Below, one piece after another: positions 41,573 to 53,105 of a stretch of 64,000 bases of DNA. How positions within the stretch are numbered: position 1 is the first letter of the stretch; each line of letters opens with the position of its first letter. This DNA comes from Nematopogon swammerdamellus. Its lineage: Eukaryota; Arthropoda; Insecta; Lepidoptera; Adelidae. The translations under genes were made by a program, and so were the position numbers. The stretch is from positions 7,525,891-7,589,890 of the forward strand of contig OX336349.1 in assembly GCA_946902875.1 (NCBI GenBank), given 5' to 3'. A model generated the notes under the pieces. It had not been told where the DNA came from. It did not search any database and worked only from the letters and a program-made list of their open reading frames with translations.

Positions 41573-43485
41573 TTACTACCAGCTCTTACAAAATTACTAC
41601 CGGCATTAATCTATGGAAAGTAAAAATTTTATATTATTCTGCCCGAATAGGCATACTGTTGCCTATTCGGGCAGACCTTTTCCTTGCCCTATAAACAACA
41701 GTCCAGGCATACCGGCAAGAATTCGCAACGCGTATGAAATTGTAACTATTTATTCCAATACAAATTATCATCCATTATAATTGACTCGAGATTGGCTCTA
41801 TTCATCAAAATGTCGTCCTTGCTGGATCTCACTTCGATATTCACTATGCACCGGCGCATTTATATAGAAAATTATGAATACCTTAGCTAGGACTTCGAAT
41901 ATCAAATGTTATTGCATCACAGAACACAAATTATATGCACCGAATGTAATTTTCGAAACGTCTTACACATCTGACAGTTTCATTGTATCAAATTGTACAA
42001 AATTGTTCTGCGTTTTGTGTTATCTGGGTTGCGTCCTTTCAATAGGTGAAGACATTTTGACTGTATTTATGAATCTGGATTTAGGTATATGTATTAACAT
42101 GTCTGAGAGAAAATACGATATTTTAAAGAAAAAAAAATGTATTAGGAAAATACCATTCGTATAAAAGTAAAATGAAATATAAAAGTGTAAGTACATATAA
42201 AAATAGAAGAATATTAAATAGAAGCAACATTCATTTTGGTAAACATCTCAATAAACACTGTAATTTGCTAGTAATAACAAAACAATAAACAAACCCTAGT
42301 AGATCATGAAGTTGCAAAGAACACGAAAGTGAAAGGTCGTCTGCAAATGATACGAAAGTCAAATGGAAAGACAATATTACCACCCAGAAATAACTAAGTA
42401 CCATCTCATTCAATAGGCGATCCATTAACTATCAATATCAATAAAGTGATCAATGAAATTTAGATACGTACTATAAATTGATCAGTGGGTATTCAATATC
42501 AAGCCCAAACTATTATAAACGGCTGTATTTAACAATGGAAATTGAAATTAATATCTAAGCATTTACAGTTCGAAATAACATTATCATCTTTAGAGCATTT
42601 AGACCAGCAGATGCTAAAGAAATGTCCCAAGGTCGCGCAACAAGAAGCGCTAACGAATCATCTAGTCGTTATAAATTGATATCAACGGCATTAAAATCAA
42701 GGTTCAATATGAAATGAATTCTAAAACGTTTAGTGCACTATGAATCGAAGTGGATCCTAAGAAGAATTTCGCAGCAATACTTAAAATGTCAGCCGACAAT
42801 GAGCTGGTAGTAACAAATGAAATAGCTTCTATGATTGATGAGTTCTAAAGGCCGCGTGGGCGCAGTGGACATACCAGTATCGGAGCGGGGTACCGCAAGG
42901 CGCACCCACGGGGACCGGAGTAAACGTCTGGCTGGACAATCGGACGTACTATTGTGCAAATGTAAACTTACCAATGCCTTACTGTCTACTATTTTCTATT
43001 GACACTGAGTTGGTGATTATCAAGATACCAGGATAATTCCATATAATACAAGATAATGCCATATGTGAGACCGGTTGTGTTTATATTATTTAATTGTTTG
43101 CACTGAATTAGTTGTATTTATTCATATCGTTTCATATTTCTTACATACAAATTATAATACATGAGCTGCAATGGCATAATGGCAACAATACAAATACAAT
43201 GGATTGGTTAGGTTAATCGATTTTAGTTAGTAATTTGATTTTTATTTCCCTATGTAAGAAACATTAGGGAGACAAAAGAGAAAACATTAATTAGCAGCCC
43301 CTTTTCACTATAGGTGTTAATCACATCCTCGCACACTGGCAGTGAAATAGTGTAAGCTAGCTTTACCAGTTTACCTATATTTCTAAGTGTTTTCGTTCAT
43401 TTTGCTGACTTATTGTTATATTTATGGTGATTTCAATAAGTAAATGGATGAGTATACGTGTTTATTCAAAACGTACCGCTCGTCT
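41573..43485. other. no recognisable feature
   Basis: AT-rich. 41874-42164 (96 codons) and 42231-42425 (minus) have no known domain. 41635-41675 has a small inverted repeat (CTGCCCGAATAGGC / GCCTATTCGGGCAG) forming a 14-bp hairpin. 42848-42940 is GC-richer. Nothing else noted. Confidence 0.55.
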
Positions 43486-43489
43486 AATG

Positions 43490-43580
43490 ATCTTTTGCGC
43501 ACGCGCCGCACGACGCGCGCAGACGCCACCGCCGCCGCCACCGCGCCTCGGTGCGGTGCGGTGCACGGTGGTTCCACGCC
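43490..43580. other. GC-rich block
   Basis: GCGCACGCGCCGCACGACGC and CACCGCCGCCGCCACCGCGC stand out in AT-rich surroundings. There is no open frame, so either a repeat core or a CpG-rich regulatory patch. Confidence 0.45.
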
Positions 43581-43804
43581 AGTAGTAAGCTGCGTCATAA
43601 ATCATAAATCATTATAACATGATAGGAGGTAATTAGTGAATGAAAACCGTGCAGTTTAACAAAATTATTTATCTATTTTAGGGTAGAATAATAAAATACC
43701 ATAAAATTAATTTAAAAAAACTCTTTACGTTCATTCATTAGCCAAAACAATACAACAAATGTGATACCAAATATGAATGACCAAAGGATGAAATAACCAA
43801 TCTT

Positions 43805-44085
43805 TTTCTTTACTTCTTATAAAAGGGAACGTCTGTCTGTATGTATGTTTGAGGTAAACTCCGGAATCACTGAACCTATTTTTATGCGGTTTGCACCTAT
43901 GAAAAGATTACCTCACTATAGGTTATATACCATCACGCTAAATAGCCATAGGGCTGAGCAGCATTAAAGAAAGTATAGTATGGACGGAAGAGAGAGAGAG
44001 AGAGAGAATATGAAAGAAGCGATCGTTTATTATCATATTTGAGTTTAACTCGGATTTGCTATTAAACCGGCGGAAAAAAGCTGGT
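43805..44085 (-). repeat. Rep-I copy
   Basis: Reverse of 21484-21772: ATAAAAGGGAACGTCTGTCT, ACCATCACGCTAAATAGCCA, TAGGGCTGAGCAGCATTAAA, GCGATCGTTTATTATCATAT, TAACTCGGATTTGCTATTAA. A (GA)n run of about 20 bases at 43989-44008 is inserted where the other copy has TCTGTCTCTCCTG. Confidence 0.72.
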
Positions 44086-47050
44086 ACAATATTAACATAA
44101 AACTTTCAAAGGATAAATAAGCTCCAACTGAATTAAAGTATACCCAAGAAATGGAATCAGTCGTTTCGAGTTCACGACCGGCAAAGGCATTGCATGTATC
44201 CACACACTGTCGATATCCCCCCACTTAGGACAAATCGATCCTGTAAATCCTTTATTTACAAGGTTGCCAACATGCATCCTTTCCTCTAACGTACAGCCGG
44301 CCGACATGGTATTCGCAGCCCCCGTAAATAGCCCAATGCCCGTGGGCACCGCCGTCGGACTACACATCTGCGTTCGTCTGGCGCGCTCAATATGTCGTGC
44401 TTCGCATAAAAAAAGAAAAAAAAATTCAAGTGCAATTATGTAACTATAGTTGATAGTTCATGTACGGAGTACTTGTGAAAATATGCCTGCTGTCTCATAG
44501 GGAGCACAGTATTTTTGGAAGTTGTAGGTAGAGTGTGTAACAGCACTAAATCACTGAGTCATTCATCAGCTGGGCCTTTGAGTCAGGCCCGAGGCTCTGC
44601 GCAACCTGGCGCATGCGCCGCCGCCGTCGACACGTCTCTATCTTGCACTCACGTACACCTGTGGCTATACACACCTACGTATTTAGTAAACCAGTGCCAA
44701 CCACATAATAATTACAGGTACCCAATGGACACATAGACAAGGCACCTAGCTCCGGCAGAAATAACGTGTACAAGTAAAAGTAAAGTAAAGTAAAAAAAAT
44801 TATTATGAATTTTCTAAAACCAAATAGGTGTTCTGTGTCTAAAACATACAATTACTTACAATAAATTTTCACTTATTTTTAACAGTAACATAGACATAGG
44901 TGTAATTTGTTTTAGTCAGGCAGATAATAATCATTCCCACCTAAACTGGCCATTGATGGCTGTACTATAGGTGGTTGTCGACATAATGTGTACGTGTACC
45001 TATTAAAAAGTAAGTACAACTCACCACCCATCCACCCGCAGACTCACGCGCCTACTAAAATCAGTTTTTACTACTAGTACCTATGTGGGTAGTTAGGCCG
45101 ATCAGTCGACTGCGGTGCGCGTTGTGTGGTTGAGTGAGTGATGTGATGCTGATGAGTGTAGCAGACGACATTTCCGGCGGTCAGGTTACTGTTAAGCTAT
45201 TAATAATTTACAGAAGAACAAAACTCTCAATAACTCTCTATAAACAAATCTAAATTTTGAACTAACCTAATTCAACGCAATCGCAAACCTGTCCCAATTA
45301 TTTCAGGAATGCATTAAGACTCCATAAACCACCCCCAACTACAATAGCTGAGCTGAGCAGTATCGAGTGAGCCAAAGTGCCTCGTAGACGTCATCGCAAT
45401 ATCGGATTACATCGGCGACCGGCGTTGCTTTGTGAGGTGAGCGCGGAGCGTCGCACGCGCGTGGGCGCATGTACGGAACTATACGGGCGAGGGTAAGGAT
45501 TGGAGCGAGCGCCCCCTTCTTTCCAAAATGGATTTTTAATTAGGAAAGTACGTAGTCGGTTCTTGATACAAAAATATCTAATGGACCGTCCGGAGGTTTC
45601 TCTCCCTAGGACCCGACCATCGGTAGCTTGGGTTCGCCCCGCCCGCCGCTGGTGGTGGAAACTCCGTAAATTTTTATATTAATTTTAGGTTTTAATTTAA
45701 AAAAAATGTTAAATTTATATAAAAAGAAACGTGTAAATAAATGGATAAAATTGTAACAGTACAAAAAAAAAATCAAAACCAAAACGACAACATCAAAAGA
45801 CCTAGGTAAAGAGATGGTCGGAACATGTAATATAAAATGTGCTAAACATATGTGATCAAACTTACAGGTGCTTTAGATGCCCCATATTGGAAGAATAAAT
45901 GAAAGAAAGAAATTGTATATTCGTTACAAAAATTAGAACAAGAATAGAAACACATTTAAACAAATATAAATAAATATGTGACAAAAAGGGAGCCCACTCA
46001 GCTGATTCACTGTGCAACATAGCGAAGCTGATTTTCAGGGGCTCCCCTTTCCAACCATCGATCAAGCTAAAAAACAAACAAATACCAAACAAGACATTTA
46101 ACAATTAAGAATACAAATAATTACAATGAAATAAAAGTTATAATAAAAAGTATAGTTGCTTTTGATATCCACATAGTGCAGTTTAAGAACGATCAAATAT
46201 TTAAGTTGATTTACTGAAATCTACAGTTTTGTCAAATTGCATTAATAAGTTATGAATAAATATTTTTTAATTTTTACAAACATTTGGTTTTCATTTTTAT
46301 ATTTATATATGTATATACATTACAAAATACACATCTTCCAATATATATCGACTTTTGTCGTCATCAGTTATGTAAAAAATTATAGATAGGTAGGTACTGC
46401 TTGTATTCACACTTAAAATAATGTGCGCCCCCAAGACTATCTACTAGATGCTATACGATATACCTAACTTCTAGAAGCGCCAGTTAGTGTGGGCGCGGGC
46501 GCAGGCGCGGGCCGACCGATCACTTCGCCACTTTGGCGGCGCCGAGCGATACTCGAGAGGTGCTAAATATTCGCCGGAATGACTTAGCGTTATTTCAGCG
46601 TCATTAAATGTTAAAGTTATTTTGGATAAATTAAGTAGAAATTTAAGTTTATTTTAGGTAATTGTAGAAGTGTAGAGGTTCGCGTTGACAAGGTTTAAAC
46701 CAGAATCGTCTAAGTTAGATCTAAGTCCTCTAAGAAACCACAAAGTTTAATAATATAATACAAACACAACAGAAAATATGCTTTAACAATTAAAATAAAA
46801 TAAATTAAACCAACTATAATTAAACTTTGATTATATTTTACTTGCCTACTTACTGCAAGTAAAATATTTCGTCCAACCACTAACTTGAAAAATTATTAAA
46901 TAATATAAACTCTAAATATGCTTCTAATACGTGAGTGGAACAGGAAATCATAGAAAAATAGACCACATATCCACTTCACGTTCATATCGGGTTCGAAAGG
47001 AATTCGTCATGTACACTGTAATATTACATATTATTAAATTTCCCAGCTCA
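44086..47050. other. no gene recognised; several GC-rich patches
   Basis: Mostly unique-looking. GC-rich patches lie at about 44590-44635, 45415-45490 and 46490-46560. There is short simple sequence AAGTAAAGTAAAGTAAAA at 44775. Open frames (44092-44367 minus, 44515-44736, 45500-45682, 45862-46104 minus, 46931-47263) have no known domains, and the last overlaps a MITE. If a host gene or promoter exists in the window, this is a candidate area, but I cannot support one. Confidence 0.45.
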
Positions 47051-47056
47051 GATAAT

Positions 47057-47178
47057 GCGTGTCGAGCTTTAGAAAGAGACAACCCGGTTCTAGAGCGTCG
47101 TCGTCAAGAGCCGTGCGAGTTAGTGCGACAGGGACGGCGCTCTACAACCGGATCGTCTCTTTCTAAAGCTCGACACGC
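47057..47178. mobile_element. hairpin MITE, 122 bp
   Basis: 47057-47080 (GCGTGTCGAGCTTTAGAAAG plus AGAC) and 47155-47178 are perfect reverse complements. The arms extend, with a few mismatches, through the AACCGG and AGAGCG words to about 41 bp, leaving a 40-bp GC-rich loop. No coding. It could be a DNA-transposon MITE or a source of hairpin RNA. Confidence 0.85.
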
Positions 47179-48725
47179 GTTACTTGCTGCCGGGAACTGT
47201 ACTACCAGTGAAGGTATGCAAGTCTTCCGTACTGTTAGTTTCCTAGTCCAACAGCTATTCTGATCCATAACCAGCTATAATCTGGATATGCTGGCCTTAG
47301 TAATCACCCATGACAGTATTTTCTTTCTTCGTCTCTAATCAATTCCATGCTTTGCTCGGCCAGAACATATATTGCAATCAGAGCGAACTCAAACCGAACT
47401 ACTAAACCTAGGTCCGTCCTTTTCGCTCTAGGGCCCAGAGCGGTGCCGATATCGTAAATATCTCCGCATAGACTGACATTTAGCCGGTTCTGAGTTAGTG
47501 TGGTATAAATCGTTAATGTTGGGTTTGGTTGAGATGCTTTTCGCGTGCCCCGGGGTGACACAATGGGTAAGTTATTGTTCCGAGGCGGTCAAGGAAGGCA
47601 ACTATTCGTGTGTTTGGCTTTATGTTGGCCAATTTCAAAGGTTAGAACTAATCTCATTTTGCGCAGGATTAAATTAAAAAATTTCAAAAGTTAAGGCGAG
47701 AGTTCCGTGACCGGTTATAATAAAATGGTACCCTATTTACACATTGTCAATATTTATAGTGAATTCGCACAATAAAAGAAGTTTTAATAATTTTATGTAA
47801 GAATATGCGTCTTTTTTTTGTACTAATATATTGTATATTGTATATTATGTATTATTATAATAATTTACACTACAAATAATATTCTAACAAACATAATAAC
47901 ATTAACACTATAAATTAAATTAATACTAAACTAAACTACATACTTATAAGAATAAACTGACTAACACGATATATAAAAATATACCTAAATAAAACCAAAC
48001 AAACTTACTGAGAATATAATAAATCCTCCTCAAGCCCTGAGCACGAAGGGGGCATGCGTCTTAATTATATTTAGAATTAGGCTAACAATCAATTATCCGT
48101 AGCTATTTCACTGCAACCGAATATGAGGGTTGCTAAGGCTACATACTTTCCATCACTGCGGTCGAGCGAAGCCTGCAGCACGCGTGGAGTTACACGCACA
48201 CCCTAGCCGTGCGCAGGCGCCGCGCCGCCTATCTCGCTCCTGCGATCTTTAGCACCGTAAATAATAACCGCTATCGGGCGGATCGTGCTGAAACTGTCGT
48301 TAAATATTAATTTAACGTTCCATTATGCTGCGTAAATAGTTTTCATAACTTATTTTACGCTTTCGTAATGCTAAAGTGGGTGGGTGCTCTGGTGGCGGTT
48401 GGTTTGAATAGGACTTGCACGATGGAAAGGAAATTGATATAAGTAAGGCAAGAATAAAGAATAACAGTGTGGAATAATTAAAATTTTAAAAATATAATTC
48501 AGGAAATGTTTAGTGTTTGTCAGCTTTTTTAAATTTAAATGTAGGTACTTATGGAAAATTAATTAAGGCCATTAAAAAAACTAAAACGTAATTAAAAATA
48601 TAATTGTCAGAATATAAATTGTTGCCTTTTAGTTGAATACGAAGACGCAAAACGATCTTTGAATAAATAAATGTGAGAGTGAAATTATAATTTGGAACAA
48701 TTAATTTTTCAGCACTGAAATGTTA
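47179..48725. other. no recognisable feature
   Basis: 47304-47561 (minus, 85 codons) has no recognised domain. 47800-48000 is extremely AT-rich. 48160-48250 is GC-rich (CGCAGGCGCCGCGCCGCC). No repeat partner. Confidence 0.55.
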
Positions 48726-48732
48726 CTACGTG

Positions 48733-49648
48733 GGGCACACTAAAAGTTTCCGGAATTAATAAGAATAAAATACTATTAAAGGTCAAAAATGAATTTATTG
48801 TTTCTCAAAATATTCTCCCTTTGCGTAAATGCACTTTTTCATACGATTAAACCAATTTCGAAAACTTTTGTGCCACTCCTCCGTGGTGACCTCAGGAACG
48901 TGTTTTTCATATTCTTCGACAGCCTCTTCTGGTGATGAAAATTGTTGACCGCGTAATTGGTTCTTAATTTTTGGGAACAGAAAAAAGTCGCAAGGTGCTG
49001 TCACCTGTTACTATGTCCCACACCAAATTTGAAGCGCCTTTGTTGAATCTGGTAAGCATGGCATTGCACCAAGTGACGCGGTGCGTTTTTTGAGCCTCGG
49101 TCAAATTGTGTGGGATCCACCGCGAGCACAGCTTTCTCACACCAAAATGTTTGTGTAGGATTGATTGTATTTGACTCATGCCTATGTCTAAGGATGCCCG
49201 AATCTCATGGTAGGTCACATGCCTGTCTGTTTTGATCATACGGCGCACAGCATCGATGTTTTTGTTGTTCACAGCGGTGAACGGGCGACCATCGCGAGAT
49301 TCGTCACTGAGATTGACACGACCGCGCTTGAATTCTGCAAACCAGCAATAAATAGTCGTCTTGCATGGTGCTTCATCGCCAAAAACAGATTGAAGCCGAG
49401 CGAGGCTCTGATGAGCTGTCAAATTACACTTAAAATCGTAGAAAATCATACTACGAAAATTTTCCCGGGTTAAATTGATGTTAATGTAGGCACGCAATTT
49501 TTAAAATGGCGCCACAATGGAAAAACAATTGACAGTCAGATGAAACAAACTGCATTCTACAGCCAAAGAGTTCCATTTTCAAATGTTATAATTACTTTTT
49601 AAATATTGTTTATGTAAGTGGCCAATTCCGGAAACTTTTAGTGTGCCC
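48733..49648 (-). mobile_element. mariner transposon, internally deleted
   Basis: Terminal inverted repeats GGGCACACTAAAAGTTTCCG plus GAATT lie at 48733-48757 and, in reverse, 49624-49648 (25 bp, perfect). TA follows the right end (49649-49650); the left flank is TG, so one TA has mutated. Between them lies a broken mariner transposase on the minus strand. At 916 bp it is shorter than the roughly 1.3 kb of complete mariners. Confidence 0.95.
48795..49497 (-). pseudogene. mariner transposase, catalytic centre deleted
   Basis: Mariner transposase binds its own TIRs through an N-terminal helix-turn-helix pair and cuts DNA with a D,D34D active site. The N-terminal part (49497 down to about 49010) has GDEAPCKTTIYCWFAEFKRG, DRHVTYHEI and the family signature WIPHNLT, reaching the first catalytic Asp in DIVTGD. 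It then jumps to APCDFFLFPKIKNQLRG in another frame (about 49004 to 48795), with the normal C-terminus ending CIYAKGEYFEKQ. The second and third catalytic Asp regions between them are gone (inferred loss of about 400 bp). The protein cannot be active. The subfamily is not assigned. Confidence 0.93.
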
Positions 49649-49740
49649 TATGTATATAGCTGATCAGCTTATAGGTATGTATAAAAGAAATATTTTTGAT
49701 TGCTCAATGCTATGAAAATACAATAGAGAATAATTTCGTT

Positions 49741-49862
49741 GTACATACATACATATCACACACGCTAAATCCCGACAATCGGGGTTACGCAGAGTAATCG
49801 GTGTTGTGCTGCAAGAACTCTGGTAAATTACAGCACAACACCAACCACCACGTTTCGCAAAT
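49741..49862 (-). repeat. Rep-B 3' part
   Basis: TACATACATACATATCACAC, CCCGACAATCGGGGTTACGC, GGTGTTGTGCTGCAAGAACT and ACCACCACGTTTCGCAAA match the tail half of Rep-B. The rest is missing. Confidence 0.85.
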
Positions 49863-50705
49863 TTCGTTGTGTTAAAAAAGTAGGTAGTCTTATTCTTGAT
49901 TTTTTTAATGAAGCTTAGTCCTAAAAAAAGGTCAATCATACCAACACAAAAGGAATATATTTATTAATATCCTATTTATATTTCCGCAGTTCAATTATGT
50001 AATAAAGCATAATTCGAAATTTGCACATTTCTAACATTATAAATTCTAATTCCAAATCAATAAAACATTTTTGAAGTGAATAGCTTTTTTTCCTAGAATT
50101 TAACGGCGAAGACGTGGAAAACCTATTCCACTTCATACCTCGAAGGCTCGATTTTTTACAAACTTCGAACAATATTTCAACTAGACAGAGCTTCTTCTCC
50201 GCTGATGATTAATGGGTGCATTGAGCGTGGTCGAATGTCTTCATTTCGCCGCCCGAGGCGCGGCGTGCAGTAGGCGGGCCCTATCCGAAATATCTTACTC
50301 AGAAGTGCATAAACCTTCACACCGTGTGGGGTTCGGGGCGGCCAGGCGGTTCAGAGGCCGAACTTGTGGCCCGAAAACCTCTGAATCAATTCATTCGGGA
50401 GTTCCGGAGTTTTGTAATTTTATTAAAATTTAATAACACCCGATCACGAAAAATGAATGCATATATACATATATACATTAGTAATTATATAGTCAGGATT
50501 TCTTGTACCTTCTACAAACATTTTTAAATAGTTTTAAGACTTTATAAATGGTTTAGAACTTCACCGTGGCCTAAAATACTGAAATGTTAATAGAAATATA
50601 AGATGAAATATGTTTATAATTTTAATGTGTACAAAATTTTTATAATATAAAAATTAAGACCAAATATTGGTGTAAATAAAACTATTTAATTTCTAACATA
50701 CTGAA
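49863..50705. other. no gene; GC-rich patch at 50235-50360
   Basis: AT-rich flanks around CGCCGCCCGAGGCGCGGCGT and GGGTTCGGGGCGGCCAGGCG. The open frames over it (50212-50433, 50324-50527) have no recognised domain. Confidence 0.5.
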
Positions 50706-50710
50706 ACGCT

Positions 50711-50920
50711 ACATACATACATACATACTTACATACCGCACGCTTTATCCCGATAATCAGGGTAAGCAGAGTAATCGGCGTTGTGCTACTAGTACTCTTT
50801 ACAGCACAATACCGACCACCACGTTTAGCAGAGTATTAGCATATATAAATTATAGGATATTATAGGATAGGATATAGGATAGGATAAGATAACCATGTAT
50901 AAAGTAGCAAGTAGACACGA
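50711..50920 (-). repeat. Rep-B part with inserted GGATA microsatellite
   Basis: Reverse Rep-B from its TACATACATACA tail through GTAATCGGCGTTGTGCTACT and CACCACGTTTAGCAGAGTAT. At about 50842 it is interrupted by some 50 bases of TATAGGATAGGATA-type repeat and resumes as AGATAACCATGTATAAAG and AGCAAGTAGACACGATG. Confidence 0.8.
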
Positions 50921-51385
50921 TGAAACACTACTTACACAAAATAGAATTACAATCACGCTCGAACAATGTTGTACAAAGGCGTCAACTCTTCTTCGGAGCT
51001 GTTTCACAGTTTACAATGCACATAATTTAGGCTTTATGGCTTGAAGTATGTGTTGAGGGCTGAATTGCCCAACTAAGAAGCTTTTAGGTTAATCGTGCCG
51101 GTGGTGTCGAAAGCTCCTTTGTCGTAAATTAATGTATACAGGCTCTGAGGAGACATCCATTTTGCCGATGTGAACGCTAGTTTCCTTTTTGCCACGATTT
51201 GAGTGGAAGTAGTGAAACTATTGTAGACGTAAGTATTTTCTTGCCGATATTCTGTGTAATACTTATCCATCATTTCTACATGCACATTGTGGTATATCAG
51301 CCGTATTTCCCCTCCAAGTACAGTTAGAACATACTTTATTGTTTCAAAACATTTTACAGAAATAAGCACAATATAACATTAACAC
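50921..51385. other. no recognisable feature
   Basis: The frame 51073-51369 (minus, 98 codons) shows no domain I know. No repeat partner. Confidence 0.55.
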
Positions 51386-51390
51386 GAGGT

Positions 51391-51760
51391 CAGCCTCGAT
51401 AGCTCAGTGGTGCGGTCGGTCGACTGTTGTTGAGCAACGCTGAGCGCGGTCAGTACTTGGATGGGTGACCGCTCGACCGTTGGAGGCTGACCGTGGTTCA
51501 GATTCCACGTAAAACTGTAGGTTCCTTCTTACCTTACTAGGTGTTAGGGTTCATCGCGCCCGGGTTGGTACCACCGCACTGAATGAAACGTCGGTCGAAA
51601 CGGCTATGTAAATAGTTCGTGTTTTCCGTCCATAGTTCAGTGTAGCCGACATTAAATGAAGGGAAGCACTGACATGGCACCTAGTTCACCCGGTGTTATG
51701 GGCAGACATCACGGATGTTGTAGGTGATGTAGACAACCGTGTCAGTTTCCATAAAAGAAA
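51391..51760 (+). repeat. SINE-A, full length
   Basis: The head starts CAGCCTCGATAGCTCAGTGG (A box), then GCAACGCTGAGCGCGGTCAG and TACTTGGATGGGTGACCG (5S-like), then GGTTCAGATTCC (B box, one change from 15179). The body and the end TTTCCATAAAAGAAAA are complete. Internal differences from 15063-15447 are modest. Confidence 0.88.
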
Positions 51761-51914
51761 AGGTGCAAAAGCTTCATTATTTTTTTACTATGTTATTGTT
51801 AAAAGCATAACCACAATATTTAAACACATTCTGTAGGACATGTAAGTATACCCATGTAAAATGACATTAGGCTGATGCTCGCGCTGACGTGATTTAGCAA
51901 AGCGGTGGATTGGC
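51761..51914. other. short unassigned interval
   Basis: AT-rich DNA between SINE-A and the LINE-H segment; nothing identified. Confidence 0.5.
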
Positions 51915-52010
51915 GATGGGCAAAGGCTAGAAGTACTGTAGTACTCGTAGATATATTATTAGAATAGAATAGAAAATGCTTTATTACTCCAAGAAACATT
52001 ATTTTTTTTT
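51915..52010 (-). repeat. LINE-H tail plus flank shared with window start
   Basis: GGCAAAGGCTAGAAGTACTG then TAGATATATTATTAGAATAG is also present at 8-50. It is followed by AGAAAATGCTTTATTACTCC, the LINE-H 3' end. The shared part extends outside the LINE tail. Confidence 0.75.
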
Positions 52011-52142
52011 TTTTAGAAGCATGTTAAATTTTGATAGTTTACATTCCGACAAGAAAAAGAAAAACAAGATAGTACTAATCATGACATTTAACTAATATGA
52101 AGCATTTCATAACATAGATGGCGTGAGTGGCGCTAACCATGA

Positions 52143-52201
52143 CATGGCGATACGGAACCATCGGTGCGCGAGTTCGACTCGCACTTGGTCGGTTTTTTTA
52201 T
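52143..52201 (-). repeat. Rep-F start fragment
   Basis: The minus strand reads AAAAAAACCGACCAAGTGCG, AGTCGAACTCGCGCACCGA and GGTTCCGTATCGCC. This matches 52303 and 56043. The tRNA-like GAGTTCGACTCGC word is part of the family. Confidence 0.75.
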
Positions 52202-52202
52202 T

Positions 52203-52275
52203 ATTGAAAGCGCGACATATGGCGCCGAGCCACCCATAAGATGTATAACGAACGACGCCCATGACAGGTGCGTAG
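52203..52275 (+). repeat. Rep-G fragment between two Rep-F ends
   Basis: GCGACATATGGCGCCGAGCC, ACCCATAAGATGTATAACGA and ACGACGCCCATGACAG match the first part of Rep-G. It is enclosed by oppositely oriented Rep-F starts. Confidence 0.65.
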
Positions 52276-52302
52276 ATTACACTGTCCTTATTAAAAAAAA
52301 AA

Positions 52303-52425
52303 CCGGCCAAGTGCGAGTTGGAATCGCACACCGAGGTTTCCGCATCAAAAAAAATACACGTTTCTTGTATGGGAACCCCCTGAATTTTTTAGTTTTTCAA
52401 TTTTTTTTATTATTTCGTCGCTCCA
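52303..52425 (+). repeat. Rep-F start fragment
   Basis: AACCGGCCAAGTGCGAGTTG, GAATCGCACACCGAGGTTTC, ACACGTTTCTTGTATGGGAA and CCCCCTGAATTTTTTAG agree with 56043-56240. Confidence 0.78.
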
Positions 52426-53100
52426 GTTCGGGAGTTGTCTAAGTCACATTTTTAGCGAAAATGACCTTTGAATTCAGGTTGATTCAGCAGATTTTTTTGC
52501 ATCTTTCTGCATTTAAAAAGTAAAAACCTTTTTTCTAATAAAGCGGTTTTTTTTCACATTTTACGGCATATTATTGCTATCACATGTCAATATTGACAGT
52601 GCAAAATTAAAGCCATTATTAAATTATTCTATGGCTCCATACAGTTTCACAATACATTTTCGTCCTATCTCTAAGATTCCACAGCTTGAGCTGAGTTCGT
52701 ATTTTGTCTTTTTTTTTATTGGTACCGAACTGGGTGGCTCTGTCCGAGTTCGCAACCTCAGGCGCAGCCAATTTCACCCCCGAGGAGGTGCCAGTCCGGC
52801 TTGGAGGTGGACTAATGTTGCTGGGGAAAGGCTATTAACCCGCGATTTGAACATCCGTGGATTGTAGTCGTGGATTGTGGTTGTCTAACGACCAAACAGC
52901 CAATCACGGACGAGCAATGGGACATAGCAATAATACGAATTAAAGGTGATGTCAGCTAAGTGACCTCTATATCCAGTGTGTGTTGTGCTATGTCCGCCAT
53001 TCGCAACGTCCGTTTAGTCAGTTTTGTCTATCTCGAAACAAAAATAGTGTTTTTGTGTTATTTATTTCATTAATGTTAAGGAATTTATTGATTTTATAGA
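52426..53100. other. no recognisable feature
   Basis: The open frame 52574-52867 ends in a GC-richer part (52725-52860) with no recognised domain. No repeat partner in the window. Confidence 0.5.
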
Positions 53101-53105
53101 TTACA

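Noticed and set aside
41874..42164. 96-codon frame as a host exon
   Set aside because: No domain, AT-driven composition and no visible splice-supported continuation.
52160..52190. tRNA gene suggested by GAGTTCGACTCGCAC
   Set aside because: No acceptor, D or anticodon stems fit around it; the word belongs to dispersed Rep-F.
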